From Candidatus Muproteobacteria bacterium RIFCSPHIGHO2_01_FULL_65_16 (lineage in GTDB: Bacteria > Pseudomonadota > Gammaproteobacteria > Acidiferrobacterales > Sulfurifustaceae), in NCBI GenBank assembly GCA_001785175.1, contig MFSY01000102.1:1-5150 (forward strand): a DNA stretch of 5,150 nt, read 5' to 3'. The position numbers and the translations under genes are program-made. The notes under the pieces are model-generated. The model did no database searches. It was not told where the DNA came from and worked only from the letters and a program-made list of their open reading frames with translations. Positions 1 through 5,150 of this stretch are shown here, one piece after another (positions within the stretch are counted from its first letter, which is position 1; each line of letters begins with the position of its first letter).

Positions 1-53
1 ACCGTCGCCTGTATCCGGCTCACCCCCCGCATCCGCGGTTCCGAGTCCCGGCG

Positions 54-123
54 CTGATCTTACGAGGCATCCTGCCTCGAAGATCAGGCGCGGACATCCC
101 TGTCCGCGACCCCTGCGGGGCGC
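54..123. repeat. Cluster of three adjacent hairpins with CATCC-TG style loops (REP-like palindromic repeat)
   Basis: Three inverted repeats lie back to back. The first (54-87) pairs CTGATCTT and CGAGGCA with TGCCTCG and AAGATCAG around a TCC loop, with one bulged A at 62. The second (89-108) pairs CGCGGACA with TGTCCGCG around TCCC. The third pairs CCCC (110-113) with GGGG (117-120), and can be extended by GCG (106-108) with CGC (121-123), which competes with hairpin two. Hairpins one and two share the core CA-TCC(C)-TG, which suggests copies of one motif rather than chance. They sit beyond the end of the minus-strand operon, a usual site for REP-like elements. No protein-coding signal is convincing here. 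Copy number in the genome is unknown from this window. Confidence 0.55.
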
Positions 124-168
124 TCTCCCAAAGCCTTGCGGTGCGCGGGCGCGCCATACGGGGGCCCG

Positions 169-205
169 AAAAAACCTCACCGGCCTGCGCCCTGCCGGGT
201 CCGAG
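169..205 (-). terminator. Probable Rho-independent terminator of the kinase/FixJ operon
   Basis: Read on the minus strand, 25 bp or more after the FixJ-like stop codon, CCGGC (198-194) pairs with GCCGG (184-180) around a 9-nt loop. A short outer CTC/GAG pairing (205-203 with 178-176) is possible across an internal loop. A run of six T follows (174-169). The inner stem is only 5 bp, so it is of moderate quality, but position, orientation and T-run all fit the end of the minus-strand transcript. Confidence 0.5.
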
Positions 206-229
206 ATTCAACTGACCCAAATATGTTGT

Positions 230-832
230 CTATGAGGTGAGCGATATCCGCACCACGTCGGCGAGCGATCGGGCGTCCAGTTTTTCCATGATCTTCGCGC
301 GATGCACCTCGACGGTTCTGGCGCTGATGCCGAGATCGGACGCGATGGCCTTGTTGGATTTTCCGGCGACCAGCAGCTCCAGCACCTCGCGCTCGCGCGG
401 TGTCAGGCGCGCCAGGCGCGCGGCCGCTTCCGCGCCGTGCGCCTGTAAGCGCCGGGCGTCCGCGGCCCGGGCCAGGGTCTTGCGGATGCACTCGAGCAGG
501 GCCTCGTTGTCGAAAGGTTTCTCGATGAAATCGGCCGCGCCCACCTTCATCGCGCGCACGGCCATCGCCACGTGGCCGTGGCCGGTGATGATGATCACCG
601 GCAGCGTTATCTTTCGCGCCGCCAGCAGCTCTTGCAGCTCCAGGCCGCTCATCCCCGGCATGCGCACGTCCACCAGCAGGACCCCGGGGGCGGGCTCGAT
701 GTACGCGTCCAGGAACTGCTGCGCCGAGGCGAAGGTTTTCGCCTGCAGCCCGGCCGACCGCAGCAGCAGGCGCAGCGAGTCGCGGATCGCGTCGTCGTCA
801 TCCACCACATACACGACCGGTTCAGCTTGCAT
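230..832 (-). CDS. FixJ-family response regulator (receiver + LuxR-type HTH)
   Basis: This is a cytoplasmic two-component output protein that should bind DNA when phosphorylated. Residues 5-122 form a receiver domain with acidic pocket D11/D12, phosphoacceptor D55 (VLLVDVRMPG), T83 in the FixJ-like stretch IIITGHG and K105 in EKPF. Residues 143-195 form a LuxR/GerE helix-turn-helix (LTPREREVLELLVAGKSNKA, then TVEVHRAKIMEKL). The 200-residue length and the domain order match FixJ/TodT/NodW-type regulators, and the receiver wording is close to rhizobial FixJ. The start overlaps the last 11 bp of the upstream kinase gene, and a good Shine-Dalgarno is lacking (only GAGGCGGC, about 10-17 nt upstream), so translation is probably coupled. 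The kinase is the obvious phosphodonor. The targets are not shown; the divergent promoter region upstream of the operon is a reasonable candidate. Family assignment is firm, orthology to FixJ is not. Confidence 0.93.
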   Translation of the reverse strand: MQAEPVVYVVDDDDAIRDSLRLLLRSAGLQAKTFASAQQFLDAYIEPAPGVLLVDVRMPGMSGLELQELLAARKITLPVIIITGHGHVAMAVRAMKVGAADFIEKPFDNEALLECIRKTLARAADARRLQAHGAEAAARLARLTPREREVLELLVAGKSNKAIASDLGISARTVEVHRAKIMEKLDARSLADVVRISLTS

Positions 833-2462
833 CGTCGCGCGCCGCCTCGCTGCTTGTGGGAATGCTGAATTGGAACACGGCGCCGCGCGGCTGGTTGGCC
901 GTCACCCACAGCCGGCCGCCGTGCGCCTTGGCGATGGACTGGCTGATGGAAAGTCCCATCCCCATGCCCTGCGGCTTGGTCGAGAAGAACGGCGCGAACA
1001 CGCGCTCGGCCAGCTCCGGCGTCAGGCCCGGCCCCGTGTCCCGGACGGCGACTATGACCGCGCCGTTCCCGTTCGTCGAGGTTTGAATGGTGACCGTTCG
1101 TTCGTCCTTCTCGGCCCCCTCCAGCGCCTCGATGGCGTTGCGCACGAGGTTCAGAATCACCTGTTCGATCAGGATGCGGTCCACGGCCGCCGCCGGCAGC
1201 ACGTCCGCCAGCAGCAGGCGGATCCCGACGCCGCGCCAGCGCGCCTCGGTCTCGGCCAGCGGCACGACCCCGCGCACGAGTTCGTTGATGTCGGTCGCGA
1301 TGCGGCGCATGTCGTCCTTGCGCACGTGGCCGCGCAGACGCTTGATGATCTCGCCCGCGCGCCGCGCCTGGGCCGCGGCGCTCTCGAGCGCCTCGACCAG
1401 ATCCTCCTGCCGCCCGGTCCCCGAGCGCACCATGCGCGCGCAGGCGTCGCTGTAGGTGGCGATCGCGGTCAGCGGCTGATTCAGCTCGTGCGCGAGCTCG
1501 GTCGCCATCTCGCCCATCGTGCTCAGGCGCGAGACGTGGGCGATCTCCAGCATGCGCTGCCGCTCCCGGTCCTCGGCCCGGCGGCGCTCGGTGATGTCAA
1601 TGCCGGTGCCGATCACGTACTCGACCGCTCCGGCCTCGTCGAGCAGGGCGGTGTTGGACCACGCGATCAGGCGCTTGTCGCCGTTCCGGGTCAGCCAGTG
1701 ATTTTCGAAGCGGTTCGGAAACTCGCCGGCCCGCAGCGCCTCGAACGTCGCCCTGACCGCTCCCACCTCGTCGGGGGGCAGAAAAATGTCCCAGAATGGT
1801 TTGTCCTGCACCTCCGCGGCGGCGTAGCCGGTGGTGGCCTCGCAGGCGCGGTTGAAGCCGACGATCCGGCCCTGGCGGTCGAGCACGACGATCAGCGCGT
1901 CCACGGTGTCGAGGACGGCGGCGATGAAGCCGTGTTCCTTGCGCAGCACCGCCTCGGCCTGATGGCGCTGCTCGATCTCCCGCCGCAGGCGCTCGTTGCT
2001 CACGGTCAGGTCGCGGGTGCGCTCCCCGACTTTCCGCTCCAGGTCGGCGCGCGCCCGGCGCAGCTCGGTCTCCGCCTGCTTGCGCTGCATGGCGTAGCGC
2101 ACGGCGCGCATGATCATCTCGCCGTTGCTCTGGCCCTTGACCAAGTAGTCCTGGGCCCCGCCCTGCACGGCGCTGAGCGCCAGCTCCGCGTCATGCAGGC
2201 CGCTCAGCACGACGATCGGCGTGTCGGGGGCGGCATGGATCACCTGGCTCACGGTATCAATACCGCTGGAATCGGGGAGGGACAGATCGAGCAGGACGGC
2301 GTCGTAGGACTTCTGCTCCAGCAGCCGGAGCGCGGCCGCCAGGCGCTCGACGTGCGTGGTGCGGGCCTTGCCGGTGACGGCCTCCGCCAGGGCGAGCTGC
2401 ACCAGGCGGGCGTCGGCGGGGTTGTCCTCGACCAGCAGGATGTCTACGTCGGCTGGGATCAT
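822..2462 (-). CDS. Soluble receiver-PAS-histidine kinase with FixL-like catalytic core
   Basis: This cytoplasmic sensor kinase of 546 residues should phosphorylate the FixJ-like regulator encoded just downstream. Residues 6-120 are a receiver domain (E12/D13, phosphoacceptor D59 in LLDLSLPDSSG, S87, K109; the usual KP is KG). Residues 122-175 are charged and helical, probably a coiled-coil signalling helix. Residues 176-294 are a PAS domain ending in the typical IGTGIDITERRRAE. The HisKA motif is AHELNQPLTAI with H325. The ATPase domain has N438/N442 (N box), DTGPG at 475-479 (G1), FAPFFSTK (F box) and GMGMGLS at 499-505 (G2). The stretch HVSRLSTMGEMATELAHELN strongly resembles FixL, but the PAS segment aligned to the FixL haem helix (about 229-240) has no histidine, so haem-based O2 sensing is unlikely. 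There are no transmembrane segments. No other in-frame start is apparent just upstream of this ATG, whose Shine-Dalgarno is weak. Confidence 0.93.
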   Translation of the reverse strand: MIPADVDILLVEDNPADARLVQLALAEAVTGKARTTHVERLAAALRLLEQKSYDAVLLDLSLPDSSGIDTVSQVIHAAPDTPIVVLSGLHDAELALSAVQGGAQDYLVKGQSNGEMIMRAVRYAMQRKQAETELRRARADLERKVGERTRDLTVSNERLRREIEQRHQAEAVLRKEHGFIAAVLDTVDALIVVLDRQGRIVGFNRACEATTGYAAAEVQDKPFWDIFLPPDEVGAVRATFEALRAGEFPNRFENHWLTRNGDKRLIAWSNTALLDEAGAVEYVIGTGIDITERRRAEDRERQRMLEIAHVSRLSTMGEMATELAHELNQPLTAIATYSDACARMVRSGTGRQEDLVEALESAAAQARRAGEIIKRLRGHVRKDDMRRIATDINELVRGVVPLAETEARWRGVGIRLLLADVLPAAAVDRILIEQVILNLVRNAIEALEGAEKDERTVTIQTSTNGNGAVIVAVRDTGPGLTPELAERVFAPFFSTKPQGMGMGLSISQSIAKAHGGRLWVTANQPRGAVFQFSIPTSSEAARDDAS

Positions 2463-2489
2463 GGATCGAATCGGCCTGACAGTTCTTCC

Positions 2490-2499
2490 CTTATATAAG
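2490..2499. promoter_or_regulatory. Perfect palindrome CTTATATAAG in the kinase leader
   Basis: This 10-bp perfect palindrome lies 28 bp upstream of the kinase ATG, about where transcription from the suggested promoter would start. It could be an operator. Its AT-rich core may also simply be promoter sequence (TATATA or TATAAG as an alternative -10). Confidence 0.3.
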
Positions 2500-2502
2500 T
2501 TG

Positions 2503-2535
2503 AGTGTATAGGCAGGATTACATGCACTGCAACAA
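2503..2535 (-). promoter_or_regulatory. Possible sigma70-type promoter of the kinase/FixJ operon
   Basis: On the minus strand TTGCAG (2532-2527) is followed after 16 bp by TATACA (2510-2505); alternatively TACACT (2508-2503) gives an 18-bp spacer. Each hexamer matches consensus at about four of six positions. Transcription would begin near 2498, about 35 nt before the kinase start codon. This was found by eye and is not a scored prediction. Confidence 0.33.
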
Positions 2536-2543
2536 GCCGCAAG

Positions 2544-2591
2544 CGAGCACCGGCGCCTGGTTGGAAATAAGTGAATTCACGTAGGTGCTCG
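2544..2591. promoter_or_regulatory. Nested inverted repeats in the divergent intergenic region
   Basis: CGAGCACC (2544-2551) and GGTGCTCG (2584-2591) are perfect inverted copies separated by 32 bp. Inside this interval is the perfect 10-bp palindrome GTGAATTCAC (2571-2580). The arrangement lies between two divergent transcription units and could hold binding sites for a dimeric regulator. No known consensus is matched with confidence. Confidence 0.35.
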
Positions 2592-2594
2592 GTG

Positions 2595-2617
2595 TAATTC
2601 CGGATTTGCCGGAATTA
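2595..2617. promoter_or_regulatory. Perfect 9-bp inverted repeat, candidate operator
   Basis: TAATTCCGG (2595-2603) and CCGGAATTA (2609-2617) are exact inverted copies around ATTTG. A degenerate third copy of the half site, CCGGTAAATT, begins at 2623. A poor -35-like TTGCCG (2606-2611) overlaps the right arm. The symmetry, AT-rich outer bases and position upstream of the PilZ gene suggest an operator. A transcribed hairpin is the alternative; there is no T-run after it in the plus direction. Confidence 0.42.
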
Positions 2618-2640
2618 TGCAACCGGTAAATTCTAGATCA

Positions 2641-2666
2641 CGGCGCGCGCCAAGCGGCGCGCGCCG
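2641..2666. other. Very stable GC-only hairpin upstream of the PilZ gene
   Basis: CGGCGCGCGCC (2641-2651) pairs with GGCGCGCGCCG (2656-2666) around the four-base loop AAGC, giving eleven uninterrupted G-C pairs. No T-run follows on either strand, so it is not a classical Rho-independent terminator. It lies 60 bp before the proposed PilZ start, and could act as a 5' leader structure or as a barrier between the divergent units. Confidence 0.5.
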
Positions 2667-2726
2667 CAGAAAGAAACACCGGCTCAATACACGACGATCA
2701 CACACCAGGTCATGGGGGACGGATTC

Positions 2727-3068
2727 ATGGGCATGGAGCATCGTTGGGGCGTACGCAGACCGATAGATCTTGACGTCATGGTTGATTGCCACAGTCGCGG
2801 GGCGCTGCGCGGTCGCATCCGCAATATCAGCAGCGGCGGGTTGTTCGTCGCGACCGGCGCCGCCAGCCCGCCGGTCCATGCCGGCGTGGACCTCGCGTTC
2901 ACGCTGCGTACCAACGGCCTGACCCGGATCTCCCGAATCGAGGCGGTGGTGACGCGCGTCGCGGAGGGCGGCTTCGGGCTCATGTTCAGCCAGTTCAACC
3001 CGAACGGGCTCGCCGCCGTTCTGACCGCTCCGGCCGCCGAACCTGCATATCACGCCAACGCCGCCTGA
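2727..3068 (+). CDS. Single-domain PilZ protein, probable c-di-GMP receptor
   Basis: This small soluble protein (113 residues from this start) is made almost entirely of one PilZ domain. Counting from the chosen ATG, the two c-di-GMP signature motifs are present: RxxxR as R6-W-G-V-R10 and (D/N)xSxxG as N33-I-S-S-G-G38, followed by the beta-rich LFVATG stretch. Near the end, GGFGLMFSQFNPNGLAAVLT fits the closing strand and helix of the domain. Single-domain PilZ proteins act as adaptors that change a partner when c-di-GMP is bound; the partner is not evident here. Three in-frame ATGs occur (2712, 2727, 2733). The first has its only AGG two bases away, whereas GGGGGACGGA (2714-2723) is well placed for the second or third, so 2727 is preferred and 2733 is equally possible. 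The gene lies 80 bp before the FNR gene on the same strand, with no clear terminator between them. Confidence 0.88.
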   Translation: MGMEHRWGVRRPIDLDVMVDCHSRGALRGRIRNISSGGLFVATGAASPPVHAGVDLAFTLRTNGLTRISRIEAVVTRVAEGGFGLMFSQFNPNGLAAVLTAPAAEPAYHANAA

Positions 3069-3136
3069 GGCGAGAAGAACATTCAGCGCAAGAACGCGCC
3101 GGAGAATACGCCGCAGTGGCGCAAACGACGCAGACA

Positions 3137-3145
3137 TAAGGAGGA
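3137..3145 (+). promoter_or_regulatory. Strong Shine-Dalgarno for the FNR-type gene
   Basis: TAAGGAGGA is near-perfectly complementary to the 16S rRNA tail and ends three bases before the ATG. It is much stronger than the ribosome sites of the two minus-strand genes, fixes the start at 3149, and suggests efficient translation. Confidence 0.8.
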
Positions 3146-3148
3146 TCC

Positions 3149-3871
3149 ATGAAAGAAAAAACAGCAGCCATTACAAATCTCACGCCGCCCGGGACGTCAT
3201 GCAGCGGTTGTCCGGCGTTCAAGGCGTGCGTGGCGGCGAGACTTTGTGGCCACGACACGGCGCTGCTCGGCCGTGTCGTCACGCGCCGGCGCCTCCGGAG
3301 GAAGGGCGAAATGCTCTATTGCGTCGGCGATCCGCTGCGGACGCTCCACGTCGTTCAGGCCGGCAGCATCAGGACGGGCATGTCAACGTGCGAGGGCGAC
3401 GTGCAGGTGCTCGGGTTCCACGTGCCGGGGGACATTCTGGGAATAGACGCCATCGGCGAGAACAGCCATCCGAGCGACGCCACCGCCATCGAAGCGAGCG
3501 TCGTTTGCGAGCTCCCATATCCGCTGCTGGAAAAACAGATGCGCGCCACGCCGCCGCTGCAGCGCGAATTCCTGCGGCTGCTGAGCGGGGAGATCGCCCG
3601 CGAGAAGGAGCTTATGTGCGTGCTCGGACAGCGCAACGCCGACTCGCGGCTCGCCACCTGCCTGCTGAACCTGAGCGAGCGCTACGGCCGGGCCGACACG
3701 CGCGCCGGCCGGCTCACGCTGGCGATGTCGCGCCAGGACCTGGGCAATCACCTCGGCCTCGCCATGGAGACGATCAGCCGCCTGTTCACGCGGTTTCAGG
3801 AGGAGGGATTGCTGTCCGTGGCGGGGCGGAGAGTCCAGCTGCTCGATTACCCGCGCCTGCGCGCGCTGTAG
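3149..3871 (+). CDS. fnr: FNR-type CRP-family transcription regulator with [4Fe-4S] cysteines
   Basis: This 240-residue cytoplasmic regulator probably activates or represses genes in response to oxygen or NO. C18, C21 and C27 form CX2CX5C, the same spacing as the E. coli FNR ligands C20, C23 and C29. C120 in VVCELPY matches FNR C122 with the same two-residue offset, so the cluster-ligand set looks complete. The cyclic-nucleotide-like beta barrel spans about 30-135 and the dimer helix about 136-160; E152 falls at the place of FNR D154, the acidic residue that makes dimer formation cluster-dependent. The DNA-binding domain ends in MSRQDLGNHLGLAMETISRL, where E207, S210 and R211 match the FNR residues reading TTGAT half sites. 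An extra C33 follows the cluster motif. Family membership is firm; the symbol reflects ligand and recognition-helix identity, and strict orthology is untested. Confidence 0.93.
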   Translation: MKEKTAAITNLTPPGTSCSGCPAFKACVAARLCGHDTALLGRVVTRRRLRRKGEMLYCVGDPLRTLHVVQAGSIRTGMSTCEGDVQVLGFHVPGDILGIDAIGENSHPSDATAIEASVVCELPYPLLEKQMRATPPLQREFLRLLSGEIAREKELMCVLGQRNADSRLATCLLNLSERYGRADTRAGRLTLAMSRQDLGNHLGLAMETISRLFTRFQEEGLLSVAGRRVQLLDYPRLRAL

Positions 3872-3879
3872 CAACACGC

Positions 3880-3907
3880 GCGCCGCCTCGGGGGCGGGCG
3901 GCGGCGC
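3880..3907 (+). terminator. GC-rich hairpin after the FNR-type gene, weak terminator candidate
   Basis: GCGCCGCC (3880-3887) pairs with GGCGGCGC (3900-3907) around a 12-nt loop, beginning 9 bp after the stop codon. The following bases are TTGCACC rather than a T-run, so it may pause transcription or protect the 3' end instead of terminating efficiently. Confidence 0.35.
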
Positions 3908-3935
3908 TTGCACCGGATAGCCGTTGTCCTAAACC

Positions 3936-3944
3936 TGCTATGCT
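3936..3944 (+). promoter_or_regulatory. Possible extended -10 promoter of the second kinase gene
   Basis: TGCTATGCT has the extended -10 form TGn followed by TATGCT (four of six consensus bases), in the 123-bp gap before the kinase gene. There is no good -35 at the right distance. A start site near 3951 would give a leader of about 44 nt. Confidence 0.3.
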
Positions 3945-3994
3945 GAAAATGGCAGGGGCAGCCCGCGCCCCATCAGGCCGGAGGACAGCGGCGC

Positions 3995-5092
3995 ATGGCC
4001 CAGGAAGAAAACACCACCCCCGGGGAACAGTATCAACTGCTCGTTGTTGACGACACCGACGGCATCCGCGACGTCCTGGAGATACAACTGACGCGCGCCG
4101 GATACGCCGTCACCCTGGCGGAGAACGCGCGCCAGGCGCTCGACCGGATCGGCGTGGACGACTACGATCTGATCCTGCTCGATATAAAGCTCCCGGACAT
4201 GAACGGCATTGACCTGCTCGCGCGGCTGCGTGAGTCGCGCTCGATCCTCGAAACCCCGATCATCGTGATTTCCGGGCTCGGCCAGACGGCCGACGTCGTC
4301 GCCGCCCTGCGCAACGGCGCCAACGACTATGTGACCAAGCCGTTCGATCTGGCGGTCGTGCTGGCGCGCATCAAGACGCAGCTCTCCCTCAAGCGCCTGA
4401 AGCAGATCAACGATCGGTTCCTCAAGGTCGCGAGCCACGATCTCAAAAAGCCGTTGCTGCTCATACTGGATGCGGCGCGCCAGTTGCGCGGCGAGTTTTC
4501 CCCGGGCCGGCCCATGGCCGAGGACGGCAAAGGGACGCTCGACCTGATCATCGAGTCCGGCGAGTACATGCGGCGCATCATCGAGGAGCTGCTGGAACTG
4601 CGCGCCATAAGGGACGGCGGCGTGCGCCTGGCGAAGGCGCCGGCCGACCTGAACGCGATCGCGCGGCAAGCAGTGGAGCGCAACGCCGCGTACGCCAAAT
4701 CAAAGGGGATCGAGATACAGGCCCGGCTCGAGCCGGGCCTGCCGCAGATCAGAGCCGATGATTTCCAGCTCATGCAGGTGCTGGACAATCTGCTGGGCAA
4801 CGCCATCAAGTTCAGCCCGGCCGGGAGCCGCGCCACGGTGCGCACGCACAGCACTGACGGCTATGTGGTGTGCGAGGTCAGCGACACCGGCCCCGGGATC
4901 ACCGATGCGGACATGAAAAAATTGTTCGTCGAATACGCCAAGCTGAGCAACGCCCCGACGGGGAATGAAATGAGCACCGGACTCGGCCTCTCCATCTGCA
5001 AGGAGCTGGTTCTGCTCCACGGCGGTGACATCGGCGCGCGCAACAATCCGGGCGGCGGTGTGACCTTCCAGTTCCGGCTGCCGTTGGAGTGA
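3995..5092 (+). CDS. Soluble receiver-histidine kinase (REC-HisKA-HATPase)
   Basis: This 365-residue cytoplasmic kinase has a receiver domain where a sensor would normally be. Residues 12-128 are the receiver: D19/D20, phosphoacceptor D63 (LILLDIKLPDMNG), S93 and K115 in VTKPF. A short helix (120-141) leads directly into HisKA, FLKVASHDLKKPL, with H148 as phosphorylation site. The HATPase_c domain carries D264-N265/N269 (N box), DTGPG at 297-301 (G1), FVEYAKLSN (F box) and GLGLS at 329-333 (G2). No PAS, GAF or membrane segment is present, so its input is most likely phosphorylation of D63 by another kinase. A Shine-Dalgarno GGAGGA (3980-3985) lies nine bases before the ATG. No partner regulator is encoded next to it; the receiver of the FixL-like kinase or the FixJ-like protein are possible but unproven targets. 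It may be transcribed from its own promoter. Confidence 0.93.
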   Translation: MAQEENTTPGEQYQLLVVDDTDGIRDVLEIQLTRAGYAVTLAENARQALDRIGVDDYDLILLDIKLPDMNGIDLLARLRESRSILETPIIVISGLGQTADVVAALRNGANDYVTKPFDLAVVLARIKTQLSLKRLKQINDRFLKVASHDLKKPLLLILDAARQLRGEFSPGRPMAEDGKGTLDLIIESGEYMRRIIEELLELRAIRDGGVRLAKAPADLNAIARQAVERNAAYAKSKGIEIQARLEPGLPQIRADDFQLMQVLDNLLGNAIKFSPAGSRATVRTHSTDGYVVCEVSDTGPGITDADMKKLFVEYAKLSNAPTGNEMSTGLGLSICKELVLLHGGDIGARNNPGGGVTFQFRLPLE

Positions 5093-5109
5093 CGCGCTGC
5101 TCGGGTCGA

Positions 5110-5134
5110 GCCGCCCTTCAGGCGGCGCTTATTT
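5110..5134 (+). terminator. Probable Rho-independent terminator after the second kinase
   Basis: GCCGCC (5110-5115) pairs perfectly with GGCGGC (5121-5126) around CTTCA, and is followed by the T-rich GCTTATTT. It starts 18 bp after the stop codon, which fits the end of the plus-strand transcript. The T-run is interrupted, so strength is moderate. Confidence 0.6.
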
Positions 5135-5150
5135 GAATGCGGGATGCTCC

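Noticed and set aside
20..220. Short minus-strand open frame over the hairpin cluster
   Set aside because: It runs through palindromes and the terminator, has no domain and no good ribosome site. It is best explained as chance translation of a repeat.
926..1500. Possible haem- or flavin-linked oxygen sensor simply because the kinase is FixL-like
   Set aside because: The FixL similarity lies in the catalytic core, while the PAS domain lacks the haem histidine. No cofactor can be assigned from sequence alone.
237..2498. A 753-codon open frame on the plus strand, antisense to both minus-strand two-component genes
   Set aside because: Its translation is low-complexity, rich in Arg, Ala, Gly and His, with no recognisable domain. 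The opposite strand encodes complete, motif-perfect proteins. Long antisense open frames are common in GC-rich DNA.
2544..2666. Insertion-sequence ends or an attachment site suggested by the inverted repeats
   Set aside because: There is no transposase or integrase gene, no flanking target duplication, and the repeats differ from one another in sequence.
2463..3994. FNR/FixK box (TTGAT-N4-ATCAA) in the intergenic regions, which would indicate autoregulation
   Set aside because: No full or near-full site was found by eye between the genes. An isolated TTGAT occurs only inside the PilZ coding sequence, without its partner half site.
3199..4050. Long plus-strand open frame overlapping the FNR-type gene and running into the second kinase gene
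   Set aside because: It is a shifted-frame shadow of the FNR gene, rich in Arg/Ala/Pro, crosses a GC hairpin, and has no domain.
3938..4669. Minus-strand open frame opposite the second kinase gene
   Set aside because: It is antisense to a kinase gene with all catalytic motifs intact, and its own translation shows no family features.

Overview
The window is GC-rich bacterial DNA packed with signalling and regulatory genes. The domain types (a FixL/FixJ-like two-component pair, a [4Fe-4S]-type FNR regulator and a PilZ protein) and the base composition fit a proteobacterium, most plausibly gamma or beta. No gene here fixes the genus. There are no tRNA, rRNA, CRISPR, transposase or phage genes.

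Layout. Positions 1-229 are non-coding and hold a run of hairpins with CATCC-TG type loops, probably a dispersed palindromic repeat, plus a likely terminator for the minus-strand operon. Positions 230-2462 (minus) hold a two-gene operon overlapping by 11 bp. First comes a soluble receiver-PAS-histidine kinase with a FixL-like catalytic core, then a FixJ-type receiver-LuxR response regulator. Positions 2463-2726 are a divergent intergenic region, less GC-rich than the genes and unusually dense in perfect palindromes. On the plus strand follow a single-domain PilZ protein (2727-3068), an FNR-type regulator (3149-3871) and a second soluble receiver-histidine kinase (3995-5092), which ends at a probable terminator.

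How they may work together (inference). The cluster resembles the FixL-FixJ to FixK arrangement, in which a FixLJ pair controls a CRP/FNR-family gene. Here the FNR protein carries its own iron-sulfur ligands and should sense oxygen or NO directly, whereas the PAS domain of the FixL-like kinase lacks the haem histidine and so probably reads something other than haem-bound O2. Both kinases lack membrane segments and begin with an intact receiver domain, so each can accept a phosphoryl group from another kinase and act inside a phosphorelay. The PilZ protein keeps the c-di-GMP-binding motifs and may link second-messenger level to the same response. No pathway or structural genes lie in the window, so the output is unknown.
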